Source: Phenylobacterium koreense (GTDB lineage: Bacteria; Pseudomonadota; Alphaproteobacteria; Caulobacterales; Caulobacteraceae). From it: a DNA stretch of 64,000 nt. A program made the translations under genes and the position numbers. A model generated the notes under the pieces. It did not search any database. It had not been told where the DNA came from and saw only the letters and a list, made by a program, of their open reading frames with translations. The DNA is taken from positions 496,001 to 560,000 of the forward strand of contig NZ_JBEPLU010000002.1 in NCBI RefSeq assembly GCF_040545335.1. The letters are read 5' to 3'. Shown here piece by piece: positions 45,378 through 53,215 of this stretch. Each line of letters begins with the position of its first letter. The stretch's first letter is position 1.

Positions 45378-46076
45378 TCATCCGACCTCCGGCGGGAGCC
45401 TTCGCCGGGCGAAGGCGAGGACGATCCAGGCGGCGATGGCCCAGCTTGTCCCCAGGCACCAGCCGCCGAGCACGTCGGTCGGCCAATGGACGCCGAGATA
45501 GATGCGGCTGAGCCCCACGGCGACGACCATCGCCACCGCCAGCCCGTAGATCAGCGCCTTGGTCCGCCGCCGGGTCTCGACGCTGGCGAAAACCGTGGCC
45601 AGCACGAGGAACACCACCGCGGCCATGGCGGCGTGCCCCGACGGGAAGCTGTGGGTGTAGACGTAGCTGCCATGGGTCACGAGCTCGGGGCGCGGCCTCT
45701 CGTAGAAAGCCTTCAGGAACGAGTTCGAAAACTGCGCCAGGAGGACCGTCCCGGCGAAGACCAGGGCCTCCAGCCGCCGGCGCTTGAAGATCAACAGCAG
45801 GGTCGCAGCGACGGTCACGATGGTCAGGACGGTGAAGCCGCCCAGGGCGGTGATATCGCGCACCGCCTCCTCGAACCCGCGCGGGCCGATGGGGTCGGAG
45901 GGATCGCCCGGCGCGCGCATAGCCAGGAGCAGGCGGCGGTCCAGGGCTTGGGTCTCACCTTCGGAAACCTCGTCGGCGATGCTGAGGAAGAGCCAGGGAA
46001 CCCCGGCCAACGCCAGCAGGGCGACGAGGGTCCTGGTTTCCAGCCGTTCGCGGATCGCCTTGAGGCGCCTGATCAT
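45378..46076 (-). CDS. PAP2-family membrane phosphatase
   Basis: This 232-residue protein is read from ATG 46076. It has about six membrane helices and the PAP2 triad of motifs: KAFYERPRP (KX6RP), SFPSGHAAM (PSGH) and SRIYLGVHWPTD (SRX5HX3D). Such enzymes hydrolyse lipid phosphates, including undecaprenyl diphosphate and phosphatidate. It is divergent from the Nudix gene, separated by 74 bases that should hold both promoters. Confidence 0.93.
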   Translation of the reverse strand: MIRRLKAIRERLETRTLVALLALAGVPWLFLSIADEVSEGETQALDRRLLLAMRAPGDPSDPIGPRGFEEAVRDITALGGFTVLTIVTVAATLLLIFKRRRLEALVFAGTVLLAQFSNSFLKAFYERPRPELVTHGSYVYTHSFPSGHAAMAAVVFLVLATVFASVETRRRTKALIYGLAVAMVVAVGLSRIYLGVHWPTDVLGGWCLGTSWAIAAWIVLAFARRRLPPEVG

Positions 46077-46150
46077 CGAACTCTCTTGCGATGCGGATTC
46101 ACGCAACGTTGGTCGTTTCCATGACTCGCTGAGGCTCATACAGTTGTTTC

Positions 46151-46861
46151 ATGAGCACCGTCGAAAACAAACGTCCGCCCGAGGGTGGGCGGATGAGGGT
46201 TCCTGGGACCCGCGCCGTCCGGCCGCGCAACGCCGCCACACTGATCATCGTCCGCCGCGACCGCGCCAAGCCGCAGGTGCTGATGGGCAAGCGCAACAGC
46301 GGGCATGACTTCATGCCGAACCTCTGGGTGTTTCCGGGCGGGCGGATCGACCGCAGCGACTTCCGCGCGCCGTTCGCCACCGACCTGAAGCCGGACGTGG
46401 CGGCCCGGTTCGAAAGCCACATCCCGATGAATCGCGGGCGGGCCCTGGCCCTGACCGCCGTGCGCGAGACTTTCGAGGAGGCCGGGCTGCTGCTGGCCAA
46501 GCCGGCGCCCTCGCGTCCGGCGGTCGGGCCCTGGCGGGAGTTCCTGGAACAAGGGGTCGCCCCGGACCTGGAGGCTCTGGAGATCGTGGCCCGGGCGGTG
46601 ACCCCGCCGATGCTGGCCAAGCGCTTCGACACCTGGTTCCTGATGGCCGACGCCGAGCGCCTGACCAGCCTGGAACGCCAGCCGGACTGCGGCGAGCTGG
46701 AAGAGGTGGCCTGGGTCGACTTCGACGAGGCCATCGCCCTGCCCCTTCCCGCCGTCACCCGGATGGTGATCGGCGAGGCGGTGGCGCGGCTGGACGCTCC
46801 CGACCGCCCCCGCCCGTTCATCCGCTTCGGCGTGGGCAAGACGAAGACGACCCACCTCTAG
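46151..46861 (+). CDS. Nudix hydrolase, NUDT19/CoA-pyrophosphatase-like
   Basis: This 236-residue protein has a Nudix fold. The part VFPGGRID is separated by an insert of about 40 residues from the helix AVRETFEEAGLLL. The catalytic Nudix helix with RE..EE is intact, but the standard Gly-x5-Glu start is replaced, as in mammalian NUDT19 and relatives that cleave CoA. Function as a CoA or acyl-CoA pyrophosphatase is inferred. It stands next to a thiolase gene (convergent, 3 bases apart). ADP-ribose or other substrates remain possible. Confidence 0.85.
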   Translation: MSTVENKRPPEGGRMRVPGTRAVRPRNAATLIIVRRDRAKPQVLMGKRNSGHDFMPNLWVFPGGRIDRSDFRAPFATDLKPDVAARFESHIPMNRGRALALTAVRETFEEAGLLLAKPAPSRPAVGPWREFLEQGVAPDLEALEIVARAVTPPMLAKRFDTWFLMADAERLTSLERQPDCGELEEVAWVDFDEAIALPLPAVTRMVIGEAVARLDAPDRPRPFIRFGVGKTKTTHL

Positions 46862-46864
46862 AGC

Positions 46865-48154
46865 TCAATCGTTCCGCAGCAGCGCCATCGTTCCCTGGCC
46901 GCCGTCGGCGCAGATCGAGACCACCGCCCAGGTCCCCGCGGGCATTGCGGCCAGTTCCTTGATCGCCTGCGAGAGGATCCGGGCGCCGGTGGCGCCGAAC
47001 GGATGGCCCAGGGCGGTTGAGCCGCCGTTGGGGTTCATCCGCTCGACCGGGAATCGGCCGAGGTTCGCGGTGACGCCGGCCTTCTCGCGAAGGAAGCCGT
47101 CGTCCTGCAACGCCTTGATGTGGGTGGCCACCTGGGCGGTGAAGGCCTCGTGGATCTCCCAGAGGCCGATGTCCTCATAGGTCAGGCCATGGCGGGCCAG
47201 CAGGCGCGGAATGCCATAGGCCGGCGCCATCAGCAGATACTCGCTGCGCAGGTCGATGGCGTTGATCTCGTAGTCGACGAGGCGGGCTCGCGGCAGTTCG
47301 GCCGGCAGCCGGCCCAGGCCCGCCTCCGTGGCGACCCACAGGCCGGCGGCGCCGTCGGTGAGCGGGCTGGAATTGCCTGCGGTCAGCGTTCCCTTGCCGC
47401 TCGTGCGGTCGAAGGACGGCTGGAGCTTGGCGAGCTTCTCCAGGCTGGTGTCGCCGCGCACGGTGGTGTCGCGGCCGATATCGGGCATCCGCAAGACCAG
47501 ATCGTCGAAGAACCCGGCCTTCCAGGCGGCGTCGGCGCGCATATGGCTGGCCAGCGCCAGTTCGTCCTGCTCGGCGCGGCTGATCGACCAGCCCTTGGCC
47601 ATCTCCTCGGTGTGCTCGCCCATGCTCTTGCCGGTCACGCGGTTGGCGACGCGGGGAATGTGCAGGCGGATGTCGGAGGGCTTGGTGGCGGCGATCGCCG
47701 CCAACTGCGCTTTCAAGCCCTTGGCGGCCATGACCGCACGCAGGTCATCCGAAAGCGCGGGGGTCAGGCCGACCTGCACCCGGCTCATGCTCTCGGCGCC
47801 GCCGACCAGGGCGAGACTGCGGCCGCGATCATCCAGCATGCCCGCCGCCTGGAAGGCCGCCGCCATGCTGGTGGAACAGGCCATGACCGTCGAAAAGGCC
47901 GGGATCGAAGCATCCGCGCCGGCGTCCAGCAGCACCTCGCGGGCGATGTTGCTCCACATCAGGGTCGGAACCACGGCGCCCCATATGGCGAGGTCAGGCC
48001 TGACGCCGTCCGCCAGCATCGCCCTCACCACGGGCACGGACAGCTCGAGCGCGTCGTAGCGGGCGAGCGCCCCGTTCACCCGCGCGAAGGGCGTCCGCTT
48101 GCCAGCCACGAGCCAGATGTCCCGAGGCGCCTGTTTCGCCGCCGTGTCGTTCAT
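46865..48154 (-). CDS. Acetyl-CoA acyltransferase (thiolase, FadI-like)
   Basis: This 429-residue thiolase cleaves 3-ketoacyl-CoA in fatty-acid degradation or condenses acetyl-CoA. The acyl-accepting Cys lies in FSTVMACSTSMAA. The catalytic His residues lie in EIHEAFTAQV and NPNGGSTALGHPFGATGARI, and the second Cys in SICADGGQGTM. Length and the GRFPVERMNPNGG pattern resemble FadI-type rather than PhaA. No FadJ or other beta-oxidation gene lies nearby. It is a single minus-strand gene. Confidence 0.93.
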   Translation of the reverse strand: MNDTAAKQAPRDIWLVAGKRTPFARVNGALARYDALELSVPVVRAMLADGVRPDLAIWGAVVPTLMWSNIAREVLLDAGADASIPAFSTVMACSTSMAAAFQAAGMLDDRGRSLALVGGAESMSRVQVGLTPALSDDLRAVMAAKGLKAQLAAIAATKPSDIRLHIPRVANRVTGKSMGEHTEEMAKGWSISRAEQDELALASHMRADAAWKAGFFDDLVLRMPDIGRDTTVRGDTSLEKLAKLQPSFDRTSGKGTLTAGNSSPLTDGAAGLWVATEAGLGRLPAELPRARLVDYEINAIDLRSEYLLMAPAYGIPRLLARHGLTYEDIGLWEIHEAFTAQVATHIKALQDDGFLREKAGVTANLGRFPVERMNPNGGSTALGHPFGATGARILSQAIKELAAMPAGTWAVVSICADGGQGTMALLRND

Positions 48155-48279
48155 CGTCGTCCCTCATTTCCCTGGTTGAGGTTGGGACATGGTGATCGGC
48201 GGGGGATAAGTCACGACACCTAAAAATGCGAACCACTCTCAACTAACTTGCGCCCAACCACAACGCTTGCTAGTGCGAA

Positions 48280-48987
48280 TTGATATCAGCGTTGGCAGGG
48301 GACGAAGAGTTGGCGGTTACCGAGCTCGCCGGGGGCAAGCCTGCGGTCGATGAGGCCAAGGCCCAGGCCAAGCGCAAGGCCCAGCGCCGCGCCGGCTTCC
48401 TGCGCCTGATGCTCAAGTGGCACTGGATCAGCGCGGCCGTCTGCCTGATCGGGATGCTGCTGTTCGCGGTGACCGGGATCACCCTGAACCATGCGGGCGC
48501 CATCGAGGCGAGCCCGAAGACCGTCGAACGCCGGGGCCAAATGCCTGAGCCGTTGATCGCCGCCGCCAAGACGGCCCAGACCTCGCAACGCGCGCTGCCC
48601 GAGCCGATCCGCGCCTGGCTGGCCAAGGAGATGGACGTCCGCGCGCCCAAGGGCGCGCCGATCGAGTGGAGCGACGATGAGGCCTATGTCGCCCTGCCCC
48701 GGCCCGGCGGTGACGGCTGGGTGACCTTCGATGCGGCGACCGGCGAGGTGGCGCACGAGAACACCAATCGCGGGGCGCTGGCCTATCTCAACGACCTGCA
48801 CAAGGGCCGCAATACCGGCCTGGCCTGGAGCCTGTTCATCGACATCTTCGCCGTGGGTTGCGTGGTGTTCTGCGTGACGGGCCTCATCCTGCTGCAACTG
48901 CACGCGCATGGCCGGAAGATCACCTGGCCGCTGGTCGGGCTGGGCCTGGCCGTTCCGCTGATCCTCGCCCTCATCTTCATCCACTGA
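48280..48987 (+). CDS. PepSY-type transmembrane protein of the ApbE operon
   Basis: This 235-residue membrane protein of the PepSY_TM-like type has helices at about 47-70 (WISAAVCLIGMLLFAVTGI) and near the C-terminus (IFAVGCVVFCVTGLILLQL, VGLGLAVPLILALIFIH). Between them is a periplasmic part with DLHKGRNTG. Conserved His in LKWHW, LNHAG, DLHKG and LQLHAH may bind heme. No ATG fits. TTG codons at 48280, 48292 or 48310 are possible starts. It is the first gene of an operon with DUF2271, DUF4198 and apbE. A likely role is electron transfer to a flavinylated periplasmic partner. Confidence 0.85.
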   Translation: MISALAGDEELAVTELAGGKPAVDEAKAQAKRKAQRRAGFLRLMLKWHWISAAVCLIGMLLFAVTGITLNHAGAIEASPKTVERRGQMPEPLIAAAKTAQTSQRALPEPIRAWLAKEMDVRAPKGAPIEWSDDEAYVALPRPGGDGWVTFDAATGEVAHENTNRGALAYLNDLHKGRNTGLAWSLFIDIFAVGCVVFCVTGLILLQLHAHGRKITWPLVGLGLAVPLILALIFIH

Positions 48988-48998
48988 CCGGAGTGCGC

Positions 48999-49517
48999 AT
49001 GCGCCGTCTGCCGATCTATACAGCCGCCGCCTCGGGCCTGATGGCCGGCCCGGCCCTGGCCGCCGACCTGCAGGTCGGGCTGGAAATCCCGCGCCTGACG
49101 GTGGCCGAGTATCATCGCCCCTATGTGGCGATCTGGGTCGAGACCCCGGACAAGACCGCCGTGAAGACCCTGGCGGTCTGGTACGACGTCAAGCTGAAGA
49201 ACCAGGAAGGCCAGAAGTGGCTGAAGGACATGCGCCAGTGGTGGCGCAAGGCGGGCCGCGCCATGACCCTGCCCGCAGACGGGGTCAGCGCCGCAACCCG
49301 TGCGCCGGGCAAGCATCAGGTGGTGTTCAAGGGCGGCGCAGCGCCGCTGGGGAACCTGCCGGCCGGACAATACAACCTGGTGGTCGAGGCGGCCCGTGAA
49401 GTCGGCGGCGTCGAAGTGCTGCGCGCGCCATTCCAGTGGCCACCGAAAGCAGCCGCGACCTCTTCGGCCAAGGGCGCAAGCGAACTGGGCGCCCTGACCG
49501 TGACCGTGAAGCCCTAA
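48999..49517 (+). CDS. DUF2271 periplasmic protein with flavinylation-like motif
   Basis: This 172-residue protein has a signal peptide (MRRLPIYTAAASGLMAGPAL, cleavage near ALAA). The DUF2271 domain covers most of the rest (YVAIWVETPDKT, VWYDVKLKNQEG). At residues 94-100 it contains DGVSAAT, which resembles the D-g-x-S-[GA]-A-T site where ApbE attaches FMN to Thr in NqrB/RnfG-type proteins. Thr100 would be the target. With apbE in the same operon, covalent FMN is a testable prediction. No other cofactor motif is seen. It starts 11 bases after the PepSY gene ends. Confidence 0.85.
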   Translation: MRRLPIYTAAASGLMAGPALAADLQVGLEIPRLTVAEYHRPYVAIWVETPDKTAVKTLAVWYDVKLKNQEGQKWLKDMRQWWRKAGRAMTLPADGVSAATRAPGKHQVVFKGGAAPLGNLPAGQYNLVVEAAREVGGVEVLRAPFQWPPKAAATSSAKGASELGALTVTVKP

Positions 49518-49533
49518 GACAGTGAGGACCTCG

Positions 49534-50352
49534 ATGATCTCCGCCCGCCGCGGCGCCCTGGCCGCCCTCTCCATCGCCGCCGCCCTGGCGGTTCCCGCCG
49601 CGGCTAGCGCGCACCGCCAATGGATGCTGCCGTCGGCGACGGTGCTCTCCGGTTCCGATCCCTGGATCACAGTCGACGCAGCGGTCTCCAACGACCTCTT
49701 CTATTTCGACCACGTGCCGATGCGGCTGGACGGCATTGCGGTGATCGCGCCGGACGGGTCCAAGGCCGAGATCAAGAATGGCGCGACCGGCAAGTACCGC
49801 AGCACCTTCGACGTCCAACTCGACAAGCCTGGCACCTACAAGATCGTCAACGCCGGCGAAGGGCTGATGGCGTCCTACAAGCAGGGCGGCGAGACCAAGC
49901 GCTGGCGCGGCTCGGCCGAGGGGCTGGCGACGGCGATCCCGAAGGACGCCACCGAGGTGCGCATCATCGAGAACCAGCGCCGGGCCGAAGTCTTCGCGAC
50001 GCGTGGGGCGCCGACCATGGAGGCCCTGAAGCTCACCGGCAAGGGCCTGGAGCTCGAGCCGGTCACGCACCCGAACGATCTAGTCGCGAGCGAAGAAGCC
50101 ACCTTCCGGCTGATGCTGGACGGCAAGCCGGCCTCCGGCGTCGAGGTGGACATCATCGAGGGCGACGGCCGCTACCGCGCCTCCAGCGCCGAACTGAAGG
50201 TGAAGACGGGCGCCGACGGCGCCTTCACCGTGAAGTGGCCGGAAGCGGGCATGTACTGGCTCGAGGCTTCGGCTCGCGGCGGCCCGGGCTCGCTGCCGAA
50301 CAGCGAGCGCAACGCTTCCTACGTGGCGACCCTGGAAGTTCTGCCCGATTGA
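49534..50352 (+). CDS. DUF4198 periplasmic protein
   Basis: This 272-residue protein is read from ATG 49534, behind an AGTGAGGA site. Its signal peptide (ALAALSIAAALAVPAAASA) ends before AHRQWMLPSATVL, and an N-terminal His of the mature part could bind metal as in related DUF4198/NikK-type proteins. Two beta-sandwich domains follow: the second starts at FRLMLDGKPASGVEVDIIEG and ends with the MYWLEASARGG strand. Family members bind metals or take part in nickel/cobalt uptake. It overlaps apbE by 4 bases. Confidence 0.85.
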   Translation: MISARRGALAALSIAAALAVPAAASAHRQWMLPSATVLSGSDPWITVDAAVSNDLFYFDHVPMRLDGIAVIAPDGSKAEIKNGATGKYRSTFDVQLDKPGTYKIVNAGEGLMASYKQGGETKRWRGSAEGLATAIPKDATEVRIIENQRRAEVFATRGAPTMEALKLTGKGLELEPVTHPNDLVASEEATFRLMLDGKPASGVEVDIIEGDGRYRASSAELKVKTGADGAFTVKWPEAGMYWLEASARGGPGSLPNSERNASYVATLEVLPD

Positions 50353-51347
50353 CGGTGCGGGTCGCCGTACCGCTCGGGCTTTCGCCGCGGGCGATCCAGC
50401 CGCGAGGCGGGACGGCCGTCGAGTTCGGCGGACCGACCATGGGCGTTTCCTGGTCGGTCAGGGCGCTGGCCCCGGCCGAGCTCGACGCGTCCGGCGCGCA
50501 GTCGCAGATCCAGGGCTTGCTCGACCGTATCGTCCGGCAGATGAGCACCTGGGAGCCGGAGGCGGACATCAGCCGCTTCAACCGCCTGCCCGCGGGCGGG
50601 TGGATGGAGGCGCCCGCCGCCTTCCGGCATGTGCTGGAGCGTGGGCTGTATTGGGCTCAGGAGAGCGGCGGAGCGTTCGACCCGACCGCGGGGGCGCTTG
50701 TCGATCTCTGGGGATTTGGCGCGGCCGGGGCCGTGGACGCGCCGCCCAATGATGCGCAGATCAAGGCGGCGCTGGCCGCAAGCGGTTGGGACCGGCTGGC
50801 GGTCGATGGCGCGCGGGTCCACCAGCCTGGGGGGCTGCAGCTCGATTTCTCCGGAATCGCCAAGGGTTTCGGCGTGGACGAAGTGTCGCGCGCGCTCAGC
50901 CTCATGGGCCTGACCGATCATCTGGTGGAGATCGGCGGCGAGTTGCGCGGCGCCGGCGTGAAGACTGACGGCTCGCCCTGGTGGGTGGAGATCGCGCCGC
51001 CGCCAGGCGCCGCCCTGCCCGGCGGCCGAATTCTGGTGGCGCTGCATGGCCTGTCCGTCGCCACATCCGGCGACTACCGGCGCCGATTCGAGCATGCGGG
51101 CCGAATCTATTCCCACAGCATCGACCCGCGGACCGGACGGCCGGTGGTGAACGGGCTGCGCTCGGTCAGCGTGATCGCGCCCGATTGCATCGACGCCGAC
51201 GCCCTGTGCACCGCCCTGACCGTGCTGGGCGCGCAGGAGGGCCTGGATTTCGCGACCCGAAACGACGTCGCCGCGCACTTTCTTGTGGAGCGGGCGGGCC
51301 GACTGGAAGAGTTTTCGTCGCCTGCCCTCACGGCAATGCTAGGCTGA
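50349..51347 (+). CDS. apbE: FAD:protein FMN transferase
   Basis: This 332-residue ApbE attaches FMN from FAD to Thr or Ser in periplasmic target proteins. Conserved motifs include TMGVSWSV, MSTWEPEADISRFNR, QLDFSGIAKGFGVDEV, EIGGELRGAG and SHSIDPRTGRPV. It begins at TTG 50349, overlapping the DUF4198 stop, or GTG 50355. I saw no classical signal peptide at the N-terminus (VRVAVPLGLSPR), so it may act in the cytoplasm or be tethered. The most likely substrate is the DUF2271 protein of the same operon. Confidence 0.93.
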   Translation: MTVRVAVPLGLSPRAIQPRGGTAVEFGGPTMGVSWSVRALAPAELDASGAQSQIQGLLDRIVRQMSTWEPEADISRFNRLPAGGWMEAPAAFRHVLERGLYWAQESGGAFDPTAGALVDLWGFGAAGAVDAPPNDAQIKAALAASGWDRLAVDGARVHQPGGLQLDFSGIAKGFGVDEVSRALSLMGLTDHLVEIGGELRGAGVKTDGSPWWVEIAPPPGAALPGGRILVALHGLSVATSGDYRRRFEHAGRIYSHSIDPRTGRPVVNGLRSVSVIAPDCIDADALCTALTVLGAQEGLDFATRNDVAAHFLVERAGRLEEFSSPALTAMLG

Positions 51348-51381
51348 TGAGGCAGCCGCACAGGAATTTCCCCCAGTCGCA

Positions 51382-51409
51382 TTGACTTTGGGTTCGAGAT
51401 TCGTATTGT
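51382..51409 (+). promoter_or_regulatory. Sigma-70-type promoter of rpmG
   Basis: TTGACT at 51382-51387 and TATTGT at 51404-51409 are separated by 16 bases, close to the housekeeping consensus TTGACA-N17-TATAAT. The promoter lies 52 bases before the rpmG start codon. Confidence 0.6.
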
Positions 51410-51461
51410 CCGCGGCTCTTTCGAACATCTGCCGGCCTCGCCGGCCCCGCGAGGACCGACC

Positions 51462-51629
51462 ATGGCGAAGCCCGCCTCCATCAAGATCCGCCTGAACTCG
51501 TCTGCGGACACCGGCTACTTCTACGTCACGAAGAAGAACGCTCGCACCAAGACCGAAAAGCTGGTCATGATGAAGTACGACCCCGTCGTGCGGAAGCATG
51601 TCGAGTTCAAGGAAGGCAAGATCAAATAA
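51462..51629 (+). CDS. rpmG: 50S ribosomal protein L33
   Basis: This 55-residue basic protein begins [18 protein letters not shown] and ends [10 protein letters not shown], a full-length L33. It carries the [12 protein letters not shown] core but not the two CxxC pairs, so it is the zinc-free form. It has its own promoter upstream and a terminator downstream, standing alone between apbE and the marR gene. Position and identity are secure although the gene is very short. Confidence 0.97.
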   Translation: MAKPASIKIRLNSSADTGYFYVTKKNARTKTEKLVMMKYDPVVRKHVEFKEGKIK

Positions 51630-51654
51630 GCCTCCCACAGATCTCCAGTCTGTG

Positions 51655-51684
51655 AAAACGCCCGGCCGCAAGGTCGGGCGTTTT
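51655..51684 (+). terminator. Intrinsic terminator of rpmG
   Basis: A T outside one GC-rich stem: ACGCCCGGCC-type left arm (from 51658) pairs with GGTCGGGCGT (51672-51681) with one wobble. The loop is GCAA, and T 51681-51684 follow. AAA precedes the stem, so it could also work in the reverse direction for marR. A second, shorter stem (CACAGA/TCTGTG) lies just before it. Confidence 0.8.
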
Positions 51685-51791
51685 GCGTTTCGGGGTCCCT
51701 GCAAAGGCGAGTGTCATCCCTGGTTTGCGAAGCAAGACCGGGAGTCCGATCTGGACGGGGTCTGCGCAGCAGGGCGGTGAGCCCCGCCCTC

Positions 51792-52226
51792 CTAAGCCAG
51801 GGCGCGAAGGCCGCCGCGGATGTCTTCAGGACGATCTAGCAGGCCTTCCACCTCAGCATGGATCTGCACCCAGATCGGCGTCGCCGCCTCCAGCGCCTCC
51901 AACCCGGCGGCGGAGAGCTTCACCAGGCGGCTGCGGCGGTCGACCGGATCGACCAGGATCTCGACCAGCCCGCGCCGCTCCAGCGGCTTGAGGTTGGCTG
52001 TGAGCGTGGTCCGGTCCATCCCGAGCACATCCGCCACCTCCCCCACCGACGGCGGCTCCGGCCGGTTCAGGGAGGTCAGCAGAGAGAATTGGCCGCTGGT
52101 CAGGCCGACCGGGCGCAGGGCTTCGTCGAAGCGCCGAGCCAGGCTGCGGGCGGCGCGCTGGGCCGCCAGGCACAAGCAATGGTCGCGAACATGCACGGTC
52201 ATGTCGAAGGAAGCGGCTTTTGACAT
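51792..52226 (-). CDS. MarR-family transcriptional regulator
   Basis: This 144-residue protein has the MarR winged-helix layout: N-terminal dimer helix, LTSGQFSLLTSLNR, recognition helix region SVGEVADVLGMDRTTLTANL, wing DPVDRRSRLVKLS, and a C-terminal helix. Members usually repress divergent genes and release DNA on binding small phenolics or oxidants. Two overlapping 12-bp palindromes and paired promoters lie directly upstream, so autorepression and control of the divergent DUF1428 gene are likely. Its own transcript may be leaderless. Confidence 0.92.
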   Translation of the reverse strand: MSKAASFDMTVHVRDHCLCLAAQRAARSLARRFDEALRPVGLTSGQFSLLTSLNRPEPPSVGEVADVLGMDRTTLTANLKPLERRGLVEILVDPVDRRSRLVKLSAAGLEALEAATPIWVQIHAEVEGLLDRPEDIRGGLRALA

Positions 52227-52261
52227 GACACAATTGTGTTGATATCAACCTATAACGTCAA
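52220..52261. promoter_or_regulatory. Overlapping divergent promoters and two palindromic operators
   Basis: Two perfect palindromes overlap: ACACAATTGTGT (52228-52239) and GTTGATATCAAC (52238-52249). The marR promoter on the minus strand reads TTGACG (52261-52256), N17, CACAAT (52238-52233), placing transcription start near the ATG at 52226. A plus-strand promoter reads TTGACA (52220-52225), N17, TATCAA (52243-52248), for the DUF1428 gene. MarR binding would block both. Promoters and binding are inferred from sequence. Confidence 0.6.
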
Positions 52262-52341
52262 GACGGCCTCTCCCTCTTAGGGCCGCACGCGCCCGAAGCG
52301 GCGCTGAGCGCAACAGCGCAAACCGATCAACGGAGGAAACC

Positions 52342-53061
52342 ATGGCCTATATCGAAGGCTTCGTCTGCGCCGTCCCCGCCGACAAGAAGGACGCCTATCG
52401 CAAACATGCGGCCGATGCGGCGCCGCTCTTCCACGAACTCGGCGTCGCCCGGATGGTCGAGACCTGGGGCGACGATGTGCCGGATGGCAGGGTCACCGAC
52501 TTCAAGGGCGCGGTGAAAGCCAAGCCGGACGAAGTGGTGGTGTTCTCGTGGTTCGAGTTCCCGGACAAGGCGACGCGCCAGGCCGCCAACGAGAAGATGC
52601 GCAGCGACCCGCGGATGGAGGCGATGGGGGCCGACATGCCCTTCGACGGCCAGCGAATGATCTATGGCGGCTTCGAGGTGCTGAGCGACGAGAAGACCGG
52701 CGCCAAGGCCGGCTATGTGGACGGCATGGTCCTGGCGGTTCCGGCCAATGCGCGCGACGCCTACCGCGAGCTGACCGCAAAGACCAATGCGGTCATCAAG
52801 GAGCATGGCGCGACTCGGGTGGTCGAGGCCTGGGGCGATGACGTTCCCGAGGGCAAGGTCACGGACTTCCAGGGCGCGGTCAAGGCCGGCGGCGACGAGG
52901 TGGTGGTCTTCAGTTGGATCGAGTGGGCCTCCAAGGCCGCGCGCGACGAGGGCTGGGCCAAGATCATGGCCGATCCGCGGATGAACGAGGCCATGAGCCA
53001 TGCGCCCTATGACGGCAAGCGCCAGATCTATGGCGGCTTCTCGCCCTTGGTCGACATGTAG
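52342..53061 (+). CDS. Tandem DUF1428 protein
   Basis: This 239-residue protein consists of two DUF1428 domains in tandem. Matching pieces are MAYIEGFVCAVPADKKDAYRK with GYVDGMVLAVPANARDAYRE, the repeated VVEAWGDDVPEGKVTDFQGA-type core, and RMIYGGFEVL with RQIYGGFSPL. Most DUF1428 proteins (E. coli YbaA-like) are single domains of about 117 residues. The fold is ferredoxin-like, of unknown function. A GGAGGAA site precedes the ATG. It is divergent from a MarR gene and probably repressed by it. Confidence 0.9.
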   Translation: MAYIEGFVCAVPADKKDAYRKHAADAAPLFHELGVARMVETWGDDVPDGRVTDFKGAVKAKPDEVVVFSWFEFPDKATRQAANEKMRSDPRMEAMGADMPFDGQRMIYGGFEVLSDEKTGAKAGYVDGMVLAVPANARDAYRELTAKTNAVIKEHGATRVVEAWGDDVPEGKVTDFQGAVKAGGDEVVVFSWIEWASKAARDEGWAKIMADPRMNEAMSHAPYDGKRQIYGGFSPLVDM

Positions 53062-53215
53062 AAGGCGTAGCGCGGGCGACCCGGGCGCCGCCCGCCTCCG
53101 CTGTGAAAAGCAGCGACTGGTTGCAAGCGTGAAGCTTTCGCTTTGCTTGATCGTAAAATCGCGTAACGTCGTTTTTCGTTAATCATGCGGACAAGCCGCT
53201 GATTGGGAGGCGATC

